From positions 2,416,001-2,480,000 of the forward strand of contig NC_088314.1 of the NCBI RefSeq assembly GCF_910592395.1: DNA of 64,000 nt, in the 5' to 3' direction. The stretch is from Lineus longissimus. Its lineage: Eukaryota > Nemertea > Pilidiophora > Heteronemertea > Lineidae. The translations under genes were made by a program, and so were the position numbers. The notes beneath the pieces were generated by a model. The model worked only from the letters and a program-made list of their open reading frames with translations. It searched no databases and was not told the DNA's origin. Positions 1 to 12,207 of the stretch are shown here, in pieces; the first letter of the stretch is position 1; every line of letters starts with the position of its first letter.

Positions 1-77
1 TCACCTGGGTGTTTTTCATTGAAGAAATAAAGTGAAATCTCATACCGACCTGTCATTCTACAAAATTTTCTTCACAG

Positions 78-99
78 TCAAGAACATCATGGTGCAAAG
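78..99 (+). CDS. Possible 22-nt micro-exon of the GON-domain gene
   Basis: A pyrimidine-rich acceptor (ttttcttcacag) ends at 77 and a strong donor (caaag|gtaaga) starts at 100, leaving a 22-nt exon. Read from its first base it gives SRTSWCK plus one spare base, G. The GON exon at 728 needs exactly one base to complete its first codon, and G+GT makes glycine, so the join reads SRTSWCK-GEKRPRSC. Phase agreement and two good splice sites are the only support. The peptide is too short to recognise. The 5' end of the gene lies outside the window. Confidence 0.4.
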
Positions 100-429
100 G
101 TAAGATCATAAGCGCCTTAAGACTGCAGTGGGATCACTAAACTTTAAGATATTTAGCCTTGAGGATTCATCTCAGTACTCAGCTAACCTTGTTCTCGAAG
201 TACCAACAATCTTCAATAAAGATTTTGAATTGAGTACCGACGATTTTCTTTTTGTTCATTGACGTTATCAGGTGCAACTATAAAGCATGTTCAAAGAATG
301 TTATAGTGCATCTGTACTGTCAAGAGCCTCAAGAGCCTTGATTCTATTAACAGAATGGTGCGTCGATAATAAAAGATGATGTGAAACTGGGACTTTTATT
401 TGTTTAAAGAATTGAAATGATACTGAAAT

Positions 430-576
430 GGAGGTTTATTGGTTTGTGACAATGCCTCGCATAGGTAGAGTAAAGCAAGTCAGACAACGAAACTTGCCAG
501 TATCCTCTCGTCGACAGTGGGGATCGAACCAGGGACTCTACGCCTATACGCCGAGCAACTAGACACCCGTGGCTCC
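430..576 (-). mobile_element. tRNA-derived SINE, probably 5' part plus body
   Basis: On the minus strand the element starts at 576 with GGAGCCACGGGTGTCTAGTT, an A-box-like region, then carries a near-perfect RNA polymerase III B box (GGTTCGATCCC) at about 521-532. The two arms of the acceptor stem do not pair, so it is not a functional tRNA. After the tRNA-like head (about 67 nt) runs an unrelated body that becomes A-rich near 430. This head-body layout is that of tRNA-derived SINEs. It lies in the intron between the possible micro-exon and the first GON exon, in reverse orientation. The 3' boundary and target-site duplications are not clear. Confidence 0.6.
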
Positions 577-727
577 TCAATGGCAATGCCTTACTGGCGT
601 ACAGAGCTTAACCAAAAAAACACATTTTGACTGTCTCTTAACAATACTCTATGATGAAGATTTCTCTGTGACAATCCTTTTACCGGCACAAGTCTTTCCT
701 TGCCTTCAACACTTTTGTTCAATTCAG

Positions 728-984
728 GTGAAAAACGCCCTCGAAGCTGTAGACACATATTCCCACTCGGGAACGGTACGAATGGAGACTTCGGTCTTTA
801 CACACTGAAACAGGACAAAGTGCTCATCACGTTTTATTGTTATTTCGGAAACGTCACAGATACGGGGACAGAATATCTTACCCTTCATCATCTTAATTAC
901 GCCACTTATAGTAATTATTCTTCTGACTCGACGTGTCTTCCAGGCCGTTCGTCGAACTTTAAAAAAATTCGAATTAATTTCAGG
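728..984 (+). CDS. GON-domain protein, exon encoding the N-terminal third of the domain
   Basis: This internal exon lies between a strong acceptor (tttgttcaattcag) and a GTGAGT donor. It begins with two bases that complete a codon and ends on a codon boundary. The peptide carries the opening motifs of the GON domain in order: a first Cys (RSCRHI), G-D-F-G-L-Y-T-L (family DGEYTLK), F-Y-C-Y-F (family VYCxxM), T-E-Y-L-T-L (family KEYITL), N-Y-A-T-Y-S-N-Y (family ENYSEVY), a third Cys, then NFKKIRINF (family FSKIRLDL). GON domains end ADAMTS9/ADAMTS20 and worm GON-1, secreted metalloproteases of the matrix, and also occur alone in invertebrate extracellular proteins. No protease, thrombospondin or other domain is visible upstream, because the window starts here. 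Another frame is open for part of the exon but lacks the motifs. Confidence 0.85.
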
Positions 985-1401
985 GTGAGTAATCACCGCA
1001 CAACGCTATTGGATTTGGGGTTTGGGTTTTTGCAATTTAAACTCATTTTTCGGGGATCGAATTTTACAAATCTTACTGGAACCATCAGTAGCCATTCAAG
1101 ATGAATGCTCTGTAACCTCGCTAGGTTACCCCTGCGTCATCTTAAGCATTGCGCTGAATTCTGTTTCGTCAGGGCAACATATCGATGACGTTAACTAATA
1201 CCTTTCCCCTTTTCTGTACCACTTCCAAACGTTTGGCATAAAATCATATTGTGTGACAGGAGGCAATTAAGGCGAAGACTTTGCTGAGTCGCATGTATGG
1301 CGTCATTCACTAAGTGGATGGCGCACTTTTATGGCGCCATTTTACTTATATGTCCAACGAAACGTAGTCATGCTATTCCTGTTTATGGTCATTTTTTTCA
1401 G

Positions 1402-1563
1402 AAAGATAACATAACTGTCATATGTAACGACTATCGCTTCGCAACGAAGACGACAGCGAAACATAACATGTGGGGGAATGGTGGTGATTGTTCGGATTCT
1501 CTTAGAATGCCAGGTGGATTCAGGATGGATCTTAGAGGCACTGGTCTGGAACTCCATCCCTCA
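1402..1563 (+). CDS. GON-domain protein, exon encoding the central domain
   Basis: The acceptor is an excellent tract (tcatttttttcag). The exon is exactly 54 codons, phase 0 at both ends. It continues the domain without a gap: KDNITVICNDYRF, then NGGDCSD matching the family AGDCYSA, then GGFRMDLRGTGLEL matching the GRFSIDLTGTGFRV core. The donor is the weaker GTTAGT at 1564. I chose it because only this cut keeps frame and the usual spacing between GTG and the next conserved Trp, which is in the following exon. The second cysteine of the family pattern (AAKCPQG) is a methionine here (SLRMPGG). If the donor were not used, the frame would run to a TAG at 1588-1590. Confidence 0.85.
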
Positions 1564-1948
1564 GTTAGTATCAGTTGTAAATTATTATAGGTAAATTATT
1601 ACTAGTTGGATCAATCAGTAAGCAATCGTCAACGGAAAAGTTTATATTATATTTGTCAAAAAGGGTCATTTTACATTACCATTTAGAAAAAAGTGTGAAT
1701 TCTTTGACGATTTCTAACAGATATCAAGCGTATAGTGCAAGTCCCATAGCTTATCGGACCAGGAAGCATTATACTGGTCTCCTGGGACACAATACACAGA
1801 TACCTTCTTATTGACAGTAGAATTGAAATATTGTAATGATTGGAGTTAAGGATGTTGATTCTCTTGGCTAACGCAAGATTTTTCTTAGTTTTTCTTTTCT
1901 TTTGAATGTATTTTACCTCCTCTTCGATTTTCTATGATGCCACCATAG

Positions 1949-2158
1949 AATCGCTGGAGGGAAGTGAGGTACGCACGGAATGGTAGAATAGAGACGGAGT
2001 GGGAAGGATCAGGCAGACAGGTACTAGTGGCCAGGATAGGTGGCAAACCATCATACATGTACAGGTTGACTATGTGTTTACGGTTCCTTAAAAATAATTC
2101 AGGTTACAAGTCCACTAACTTCATGGATCGAAGAACAGCTTATGTTGGTCAATGTTGA
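1949..2158 (+). CDS. GON-domain protein, last domain exon, probably terminal
   Basis: The acceptor (cctcttcgattttctatgatgccaccatag) precedes AAT CGC TGG, in phase 0 with the previous exon. The peptide NRWREVRYARNGRIE, then GSGRQVLVARIGGKP, follows the GON tail pattern: Trp, an aromatic-Ala pair, a Ser/Gly-rich turn, then V-x-[GA]-R-x-GG. The family usually ends CGGxCGxC; here the first Cys is Ile and the others are not conserved, so the terminal cysteine cluster is absent. The frame stays open to TGA at 2156-2158. A cut at 2064 (acag|gttgac) or 2101 (ttcag|gttaca) cannot be excluded, so the last 35 or so residues are uncertain. Confidence 0.75.
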   Translation, partial: NRWREVRYARNGRIETEWEGSGRQVLVARIGGKPSYMYRLTMCLRFLKNNSGYKSTNFMDRRTAYVGQC

Positions 2159-2686
2159 TATCGAAAGTCACTTCAATTTCGATGAGGCCAACCGGCATAC
2201 ACATGTATGCTCGGAATGTGTTTCGATTTTTAGACCATTCTGGTTTCAAGTTGGCAGTGCCGACGAGTTTGACAACAACGTCAGTCGAGCATTCATCATA
2301 AAGTTTCCTACAACTTATCAGTACCTTTGTTAAGAATAGTTAATGTTTACGCTGGATAGATCGAGATAATCTGCATATCACAAAAACTGTCAATATCAGA
2401 ACCAAATACCATTTTACCGATCCTGAAGGCTTATTTTGCAATAGACAGATATCTTTCTCCCGAAGCCGCATTGGTGTTTTACTCATTGCAGTCTCACAAA
2501 TCTCAAGCTTCCCTCGGTATCATAAATCTTCGTTAAATATTACAATGTGATATTTGTTTCGCGAGTTTGTACAAGGACAGGTGGGCACGGTCATCTTTTG
2601 CTATCACCTGTGCCTTATTTGCTGAGTGCAAGCCATGGTAAGTGCCTCTGAGGATCATATCTTTTGTTATCTCATTCACCAACATA

Positions 2687-2692
2687 AATAAA
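2687..2692 (+). terminator. Poly(A) signal, possible end of the GON gene
   Basis: AATAAA lies 529 nt after the TGA at 2158, with no better signal between them. Cleavage would fall near 2700-2710. It fits a terminal exon of about 760 nt. Confidence 0.35.
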
Positions 2693-2759
2693 ACCACAAA
2701 TTTAATCACACTTCTAATGTGTCACAAATGGTGACATTTCCTTTTCCCTCAGCTCTGGG

Positions 2760-2885
2760 ATAAACTAGTTTGCACTTTGAGTTCAGCCTTCTTAAAGCGC
2801 AGTGTAACCGAATAGCCTTGATGTTGGCTCTGTCGTGGTTCCGGTGGGCAAAGGAGTCGGGGAAACTCATGCTCTCAGCGTAGTT
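2760..2885. repeat. Dispersed repeat, copy 1
   Basis: The segment from agcgcagtgtaac (2796) to ctcagcg (2880) aligns directly with 3652-3745, at about 70% by eye in the first 48 bases, with looser similarity upstream. On the minus strand copy 1 reads NHDRANIKAIRLHCAL and copy 2 reads YHGRVTIKVITLHYAQ, so the similarity also shows as protein. It may be a fragment of an old mobile element or of a duplicated exon. Confidence 0.5.
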
Positions 2886-3329
2886 TTTAGTGTTTTTGAT
2901 ATTGCAATAATATTCAATTTTCAATACACGTCTACTGAAAGCGCGTCAGAAGCCAAGTGTAAAAAAGGTGATCAGAGTAAGTATATATAAGTTACAAGTA
3001 AGCTGCTGGTCTTATAGCGAACCTCTGGTGAGTGAGTACCACTTGAAGTTAAGAATGAGATTGTGAAAACGTATGTACGAATTCATTTCGTGTGGCAAAT
3101 GATAGGTATTCAAAGAAACTTCTCGGCGTGCAAAGCAGAACGTTTCCTACCGCGCACAACATTCACCCTGCAACTTCATGATCAAACCTGTTTTAAGCAC
3201 GTAGTCGCACTGTGAATGTGACATGTCGTAGGCCAGTATGTCAGTACTTTTTTCGGTATTCTTTTTACATAAACCATCAATTTTTGTCAGGCTTTTGGAG
3301 TCAGCGATTGCTGCTGTGAACTGTGCTGT

Positions 3330-3520
3330 GATCTTCTATGCCAAAAAGCGCTGCTGCCGTCAGCTACAAATATGGTGCCGCCATTTCAACTACTGTCAAA
3401 CAATCTCATCCACTCTTTTTCCTGTCGACCGACACAAAAAACACCGAATCGCGAAGCGCTGGCGGTCGTGGTCCCGGGTCATTTTGCCACCGGCTAAAAA
3501 GCAGCGAACGATTTCGGCTT
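3330..3520. promoter_or_regulatory. CpG-rich patch, possible promoter
   Basis: This 190-bp stretch is richer in G+C and CpG than its flanks. It contains YY1-like gccgccattt at about 3376 and several gcgctgg and cgcgaagcgc runs. All three plus frames are open across it, as expected for G+C-rich DNA, so I do not read it as coding. It sits between the two dispersed repeat copies. Confidence 0.25.
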
Positions 3521-3624
3521 GCAGTGTATTTCGTTTATCCATCATCCAGTCTTCCACTGCTCGCCTCTTGAGTCGAAAAGGATTACTTTCTCCAGCTTCC
3601 TAGCATGATGATGAACACTACACC

Positions 3625-3745
3625 AAACTACACTTCATTTCTATTACTTTGAGCGTAATGTAACGTAATAACCTTGATTGTGACTCTACCATGGTATCCC
3701 CAGGATAATTAAACGGAAACCGTTGCTCTGAGCACAGCTTCAGCG
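3625..3745. repeat. Dispersed repeat, copy 2
   Basis: This is the partner of the repeat at 2760-2885, in the same orientation. The best-matching part is 3652-3700. A stop interrupts the minus-strand frame soon after the shared peptide, so it is not an intact exon. Confidence 0.5.
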
Positions 3746-3946
3746 TCAAAATACGGTGGAGATTTTTTTAAAGATGCCTAAAAATTGCTCTTTGCGTTCT
3801 GTGCAAAGAAAGACACTTGAATCCCCTTTTGTAAATTGACATCACGCTGCTGGCTCTGTTTTTGAATTCGATGCCAAACTCATTTTGTTTGCTCCAGGTA
3901 GTCATATGTGCAAAATGCGATTGTAATGGAAACTTCTTGATGGTAC

Positions 3947-3987
3947 CTTAGTTCTTTGATTGATATACTTAGTTCTTTATTGATAAG
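3947..3987. repeat. Two-copy tandem repeat, about 20 bp
   Basis: Cttagttctttgattgata is followed at once by cttagttctttattgata. The units differ by a three-base gap and look like a recent slippage duplication. Confidence 0.6.
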
Positions 3988-3999
3988 CGCCTCTGCTAC

Positions 4000-6900
4000 A
4001 GAGGTCGTAATCGATGCGAATTCAGGGAGGAACAACCGTGCGCCCTTCCCATCGCTACGTTTTTGACTTCGTCAGATGTGGCCCTGATCCCAAACAACAA
4101 CGGCTCAAACCACCACAAAACCATGTGTCAGTATAAAATGTTAACCTATCTGATTATTGTGAAGAAACGATAAAGTAGCATTTTGTTAATCGTTCGTTTC
4201 GAAATACTGCCTCCAGCTATGCATTGTATCAGATTTGTAAAACAATTTAGCCAGAAGTAATTGAACCACAGAAGTACGAAGATAACCCCGGGGACCAGAT
4301 GCCACAGTCAGTAAACTGCTGCTTCATGGATGATTAATCTCCTCCCCAGAACACCACCAGCAAATATTCCAGGGACTAATTTGTCTTACAAACCGTCACT
4401 TTATGACAGTCTGCACAGAAAAATATCGACAGGCTTTGACTTGGAATTACCATGATTGTGGTATTTTTCAAATTGTGGTGGCTTTTTTCTGCTTTGGGGA
4501 TGGCCGACAAAGGTCCAAATGCAGTAGTCAATACAGCTGATCTATATCGGCATGCATTGGCGAAACGACTGTCCAGAAGCACTGATGGGCTCTCTTTTCT
4601 GTTCGCTCACTAGAGCAAGAAAAGGTTGTGGCATTATGCCACTGGTTTTTAGCCAATTTCTCCCCTTATGAACTTTCCTGGCGAGAGTTTAGATCCACGG
4701 ATTTTTAAGATTCTTCACATGATGCTTGCTTTAACGATTGGTGGTGTAAGTTGCTTGCTTCCACGATCGATGGTTTAGATGTTGTACAATCATGCGTACA
4801 ATGTGTTCCGGGAAGGTTCGTAATAGTCTGACCTACGTTGTAGTGATACAAGACATACTGCATTTGATTTGGCAAGTCACTTAGAAAATGCATCTGTGAA
4901 CCGGCTGAGGACGCAAAAATTGCCCCCTGCTGAGCAAATTTGGCAATTAGCGTGGACCGAATCAATTCTATATCCGCCAGTGCCATAGAACAACATGGTA
5001 AAATGGTGAATTGATGTCGTAGGTTTTATGTGAAGTGAAATAGTACCCCCGCATCGGGAGTATCGAAGGAATAAAGCGTGATGCATATTACACGTTTCTT
5101 TTAATGAACTAACGTACATAGTAGTTGAAAAAATTCTTAAACAATTCTATCTCACTTGTCTCTTTCCTAAATTATGCTCTACCCCAAGCGTGTGGTTTTT
5201 ATCCTGAGCAATATTTGTAGAGTGAGCATCGTTTGTATAAGGGAATCCACTGAGATTTGTGTATACATTTACGACGAATTTGCAAGAACACTATACAAAT
5301 AGGTATGGCGCTAAGGGCTTGACGCAAATCTCATAAATTTGTCCGGCTGCTTGGGGATAGCTGAACCAGATTAGTCAAGCTTGCCTCCCAGTGGAATCTT
5401 TATATACCAACAAAGATGGTTTATGAAACTAATTGAGTTTTGATACGATAAATTGAATCCAGACTTTGCTGTTTATGTTGCATGTTGTCGGAATCTGTGT
5501 ACTGTGGACCACCCCCGGGAAATGGTGTTATTTTAATCAATTTGTTCCATGTATTTGCCTTATTCTATAATTCAGATAAGATTTGTAGTTAGTCCCATGG
5601 CAGTCAGTAATTGTATCTCTGATTGATGTACACCTCCTTCTTCATGCACACCGATACACATTTAGTACGCGTTGTCGAAGAAACATGCATCGAATGTGTT
5701 TCTGGCCACTTATTAGTTATAGTGTCCAACTGGGATACAGTGTTAGAGTATTCATAGCTTCGTTTCGGGAAAAACACTTGTCAGCGACATTAATAAAGAC
5801 AGGGACTTGTTTCAAGTTTGGCCCATAGTTGTTATTTGGTAGATAGTTAACTCTGGCAGTTGCTTCCGCTGCTGGATGACCGTCGGTAGACTGCCTCTTG
5901 TCAGAGTAATCCGAGGGATTCACAATAGTCATACGGCATGTATCATCTTGTGTCGGATGCCTTGATTGCCTAACTCGTCCAGGCGAGCAGATTTGTCATT
6001 CCGCCAGGACGGGCAGTGCAGCGGAGCGAAAAACAGAAGATGCTTCTCAGCCAACCACGGCGGTGTAGGAAATTGAACAATGATGGAGCGTGCACCAAAT
6101 GAACCAGAGTACCCGGATGTGACTGTAAACAAAGTGGCTTCGTAAGCAATCGAGCACGTGTTGGCTTCGGATCAAATTGTGCGAAGATCGTTGACTTTCT
6201 ATGGCATGTTGATCAGGGAATCTTGTCAAGGGAATCCTTTCAAGGTTTATCGTGTCTGATTGCGTTACGTTCGATACTTCTTCATTGTACAATATCATTG
6301 TCTCTATAAATGGAGGGATAAGTTATAAACAAGGAATAGTATTAGCGGTAGCAATTAAACGCTATCTATCTGAACAAATTCCATTGCTTCCTGCAGCTAA
6401 AACGTTCATGTTATTCAGTACTTCTTTTGAAGTGCGTGATGAAACCTACTAAATTATCGGACGAAAATGGCACGATGTCACCAATTCAGCATTACAAGAG
6501 GATTTCTACCTCAACACCTTACTCCCGGGCATTCTCATGAACATAACAGGTTTCAATGGAACGGGATGACTTCATCATTATTCTCAACATCTACCTACGT
6601 CAGTTAAGCCCAGTGAACTTAGCTTCAAGTTAAATCTTCGATAATCGGCCGTAAGCAGATTGAGTACGCATTTTGATATTCCCAATCGCATCTTCAAACG
6701 TCTTCTCATCTTGTATAAGGGACCGATTCCCTAAAAAGCCAACTATCGCAGCAATGATAAGATGAACACACAAAAACGATATCGGTATAATAGGCTGTCT
6801 GGCTTTCTATTTCCCGGTGTACTTTTTAGACTTGGCTAGCCGCTGGCATGGAGCTGGTTATAGGCTAGAGCTGGCTGGCTGAAGTAATGGTATGACCGAA

Positions 6901-9900
6901 AGAGGGCTTAATGACTTCTCGGGCAAAACAGCAGATGCTAAACGTACTCAATGATGGTGTTGACGAGTGTCTGGTAAAATTGCTTGTTCCCCTCACCAGT
7001 GCTATTAAGAGAAAGGTCTCCGGTGGGAATAGCATGTCAGGCAGGTGGTTACTGTCTAGAGTTGACTCGGAGAGGTCACGCAAGGTGGTTAGCTTCTACC
7101 TGGAACGATTAAGAAGCAATAACATATTCTCGCTCGTATAATTGCTAATAGGCAGGTTTTCACTCTTATGAAGGGCTACGAATGAAGAGGTTCGGCAAGT
7201 GCGGGTTCAGGGGTTCATCGGTATATGTGGCTTACCCCTTTCCTTCTCCCGCTCGCGCAAAGTATATATTTAGTTCAGGACATGTTCTATTATAGCCAGT
7301 GATATCGTTCGGCTGAAATGCTGGAAAAGTATAATGATGAATCTCCGGATATACTTCAAGGAGTATTATTTCAATGTCCAAATAGAATGCCCACTGCTGA
7401 AATATTGCTCCACCTATAACGTGTTGCCTCTAACTTCGTTGAATATGCAAATGTCGTCCTTCTCGTCTTGTATTGGTCATCTCAGTGATGATTGTCGCAG
7501 GTTGCAGCAACGAAAATCACTTCATTCTGGTGAATATCCGCATATTTCTTCCCCAATGTTGACGTTAGTGTTCGTATTATTCGAAAGAAGTCAAGGAGAA
7601 AAACACTTAATGCTTCTTCAACGTTAAGGCTGCATCCGTACGTAGCATATGTATAAGAAATGAGCGCGCTTACTGTATTGACCTCCGGGACTAAAGGTGT
7701 TGAAACTGCCTCTTCTTTTATTGGGCATGAATAGTTAATAGCAATATGTATCATGGCTTCTAATACTTATAATGGTTGAGAGGCTGGAGAAAGTGATAAT
7801 GGATGAATAGCTTTAGGCGAGATACATTTAAAAGCAATGTCATCAGAGAGCAACATCATTCCTGTTCGCACCTGCTGCGGAATAAGTTGAAACACTGGTT
7901 TCCATGACGTTGACATCGCAACTCCGTTGCGGAAGATTGAGTGATGAGGCGAGTCCCCAATTCCCTTTTTACGCGTTTTCTATAGGACACAAAACGTGCT
8001 CCTCGAACTATGCCATAGGTCTTAGTTGGGATTTGAGCTTTTGATTTTTTGTCCTTGGTCCAGGCTGATCAGAAACCCCAAAGATTTTTTTCAATTAAAG
8101 TCCGAATAAGATACCGGCATTAATTCTGGGAAAACCACCAAAAAGAACTGCCCCTAAAGTCGGTGAGACGATATAACAAAGGACGGTAAGAAAAGAAACT
8201 AAGGGAAAGAAACACGTGACGTAAATACAGAGTATGCCATGATATTGTGCCTTCTTATGTATTTCCAGATTCTGCACCCGATGGCTAATTTTCGTTTATG
8301 TAAAAAGTAGTCTTCATGCCAAGGATTACGATCTGACTGCTGAGGCTATTCCTTCTAAAAGGTTGGTAGACTTCATTATGTGGCATTGTTGCACCTTCGA
8401 ATACCAGGGTAGGGTCATCCACATGTACACGCACTGCTCTGAACTTGTATGTTACATTAGGTTGGTACATACTAAGTTAAAGGCTCTGGGGTTCATGATG
8501 ATATACTTTGTGCGAACATATTGGGTTATCATTTCCCAGGCCTTAGAGAGCTTATTTTTTCCCAAGTCTTGGCGAGCTTGCAAGATGGGAAATGATGTTC
8601 ATTATGGTCACACTAAAGATGATAGTCCGCATATCTAAAGAAAACATGGCTGTCCAGTCACTAAAACTCTTCTCTAGTTTTGGCAACCGCGGTCCTAGCC
8701 CCCTCCCACGATACTAAGTCAGTCCAAGAAACAGAGTTAAGTATTAGAGTTGGAGCAAATTTTGCTCCCTTTTCATTACTACCAGCTTTCGACTCTCCTC
8801 GACTGGCTTGAACAGTGCTCACATTTTGTCATTATATCAAAAACACCCAGCAATAAACAACACAGACTCTTGCAATGTATCATTCCCCGGAAATAAATAC
8901 TCTGCCCTTGTTAACCTATAAAATAACTCCTTTCTGCCCTGCAACGTCGTTCCTCAACGATCAAGAAGCATCGCCATTATTCTTTCATTCGTGCACTGCA
9001 ATGACTGTTCCCCTAGTACAGTTAAAGAATCTTAATTCCGCCTCCTCTTCCTTCTAACAACTCAAAGAAAAAAACGGAGCGAAATCATTCTTTTGATCTT
9101 AGAGAATAGGAAACGTACAGCTCAGACGTATCTCCTCTGATTACGTCTTCGGACTTTTTCTCAAGACACATTAAGGAAATGACCCGGTAGACATTACGCA
9201 CCATTAGAAAAGATTGTTCTTTACTTCCATTAGTTGTGCTTCTTTGAACACAGTTGGATTTTTTGTTCAAAGAATCGAAATAAAGTCTCTCTCTTGTTGA
9301 CCCTGCTTAATAGTCCTCTCTGAAGATGTTTTAGCAGGAAGCACGTAGAGACTGAAAGGTCTTCGGAATTTTGTCACAGAAGTCTTGAAAAAAATTATGA
9401 ATTGAAAAAAAAATTGTTTTGTTTTGTGGCATTGTATCGTCCGAGACTAAGACGACACTATGCCACTTGCGCTTAAGAAGGAATGAAAGACTATTAGAAA
9501 AATCGGCAAAAATCTACTGAGTAACTAGAATGGGTCGATTCTTTATACTTCAGTATGCATTACGTAAAAATATTATGTCTAACCTTTGAAGTCTCTTCGA
9601 GAAATTAAAAAGCATGTATTGCCATGGTGATACGTTCGTATTTGTTTTTATCTTTTATCGATGCGCATTCAGGCTCAATACAAAGTTTATGTCAATTGGA
9701 ATTATACAGACTAGACGTAATCAAAAAGAACAGAAATGCAGAACACCTCTCTGAAAGGAGCTATCTACCAGCCGGATACCGTGGCTGTCATAATGTGCAC
9801 TGTATAAATGAACCGAACTCCGACTTGGGCTTATATGATATGGTTCGAGTGTCTGAACATTTACATGCATACACAAAACCCCATGCAACCGAATCGCTCG

Positions 9901-10480
9901 ACCATCAAGACACCAACTGAAATTCAAACATGATAGACAACCAGTGACAGCTCCGCTTGAGTGGACATTCAACAGGTTCATTGACGAGACAGGTCACAGA
10001 GGCAGACTCATGAAAAGAAAAAGTGAAAAATATTTTAACCAGGGAGCTCTGAAATGATGATTAAGTCAAGCAGCAAATACACATGCTCAAAGCATTGAAG
10101 GATCGAGAGAGTTAACAATATAGGTTTACTTAGAGCACTCATCGAACTTATTGCACGCATTGTAATCTGTTCGATAATTGATGAATAAAAACCGAGCATT
10201 TGGTGTATCTTTGTATTCTCCCATTGGCTTCATTAGAACAGTTCCAACCAACCATGAGCCCTTGTGACTAGCACATGCAGTGCAATGATACTCATATCGA
10301 TCTCATCTTAACCTGATACTAACTTACCTCTACCGTATCGATACGCTACCGATCAGATTGAGTGCAACCGGTGAACATGACAGATCAATCATATGTATCG
10401 ACATGTTTTGTTGACATCTTAATACATTGATGCAGAAGAAGTCTTTATTAAGTCTTCATGATTTGCAAACCTCAAACATT
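4000..10480. other. Non-coding stretch, nothing firm
   Basis: Several 60-97-codon frames occur on both strands here, but none has matching splice signals at both ends or a recognisable motif. The least bad are a minus-strand ATG frame 4986-4705, a plus frame 6911-7141, and a minus-strand ATG at 7754 with good Kozak context and a donor (aatac|gtaagc) near 7672. I would not annotate any of them as genes. Confidence 0.4.
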
Positions 10481-12207
10481 CGTCTTGATTGTGTTTCTGT
10501 CACTGGGCTCACCAGAAGGATGTAAATTAAATCGTCCACGTAGATGATGTACATAGTAACCAAAGGTTGAGTGTTGTAAGGTCCAATAGCCGTGCTGATG
10601 CTTCCCCATCAAGAAACCGGGTTGGCAGATGCTCAGAATAACTGATTGTCCACAGCTTGATCTCCTGAGATCATTGCTGTGGCATGCCTTAAATAATTAT
10701 CCTTGTGATTACGATATCCATAGGCTACGGTACATCACGGTTCAATTCACGCCATGGAAGCAAAAATGTGACCATGACTCAGTGTGTGCACCAGCATGAC
10801 AGAAGCCGGACACGATTACAAAGCACGATGGCTTCAGCGAGCATGCGAGTGCAATTCAGTGATTGATCCGTCTCTGCCGTTGTTCCACCCCTAAGCTGTT
10901 ATTCTATTAATTAACTAGACAATCATATTGAACATATAATTGAGTACAATTACAGTAGAACATCTATGGAATGAGTGCCTTAGTCGACGCTACACGCAAT
11001 TTGAAACCGCGCAAAAAGTGACTCCGACTTGATTTTTTTTCGGTAACATATCAATGTTCAGACCATCATTCACATTTTTCACCCACACAAATAATCATGT
11101 TATTGATACTATCAAAGTTAATGTTTTAATCATTCTGTGTATCTTGTAAAATGGTATCATTGCGTGACCTTTGTTTTCCCCCCATTGCCGAGTTACATGA
11201 CTAAATATCGACCAAAACAGTCTTCGTAGTAATTTGTTGGTCATCGTGGGATAAGTGTGATTTTTTTTTGTTTTTTTGAAGGGAGGAGACTGCCGCATTT
11301 ATTTCCATTCCTCATGTCATTATCCGCTGCTGAACTAGTTAGTTAATGACAGTCTGTGTTGTCTACCGAATACGCGAGGGCAGCTGCCCAGTCTAGCCTT
11401 GAACAAAACCTATCTATTCCAGTCTGTTTGATCTATATTTGAAAGCTGCTGCCTTATTTATAATATGCTTGTCATTAAAGTTGCAACACATTTTAAAAGT
11501 TAGTTTCAAAATTTAGTACTTTCATCAACTTAAAAGTTTCCCTTGAAAGATAAAACAGAGACGTAATACCCCCGTTGATATTGATCAGTATACATGTACA
11601 TTGTATTTAAGTTCACCATATGGCAGTATCTTTTCTTGAATTTATTCAGTAGACTTGTAATTCGCAACTTGTAGTAAATATGGCTGTAGATTGGAATGAG
11701 GAGGGGTCGCCCTTTATTCGTGTTCATATATGGAATTCTGTCCTACCAAATTCCCTCAGCTAGGAAAGACTGGTGTAAGTCACCCTTCTTCCCAAACACC
11801 ATAAAAAAGCGAAATGCTCAACACGACTCCACTACCACGAGGCAGTCGTTGGACATATTCAAGACGGCTGTGGTACCTCAAGCAGCTTAAAGTTAAGTCT
11901 GGAACATAGGACAGTGTAATTAATCTGCGCAATTGGATAAAGGTTTTAAAATCCTTTCGGCACCATCAGTATGACATGTATTTTAAACGAGTTAAGAAGT
12001 CCAAGTGCTTCAACTGCGTTTTCATTGGACCAGTTGTGACTATCATAAATTGATTGTAACAACTTAGAAGAACAAGGACTGTGGAACGTCTTCGAAGGAA
12101 ATAGAATCTCCTGTAACTCTGACACTGAAACCTTCTCAAGCAGTAGGGTAATACTTTAGTGATATCTGTTTTGTTTTTGTACCAAAATAATGGAAAGAAC
12201 AGGACAG

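Noticed and set aside
404-586. 60-codon minus-strand frame
   Set aside because: It lies entirely within the tRNA-derived SINE.
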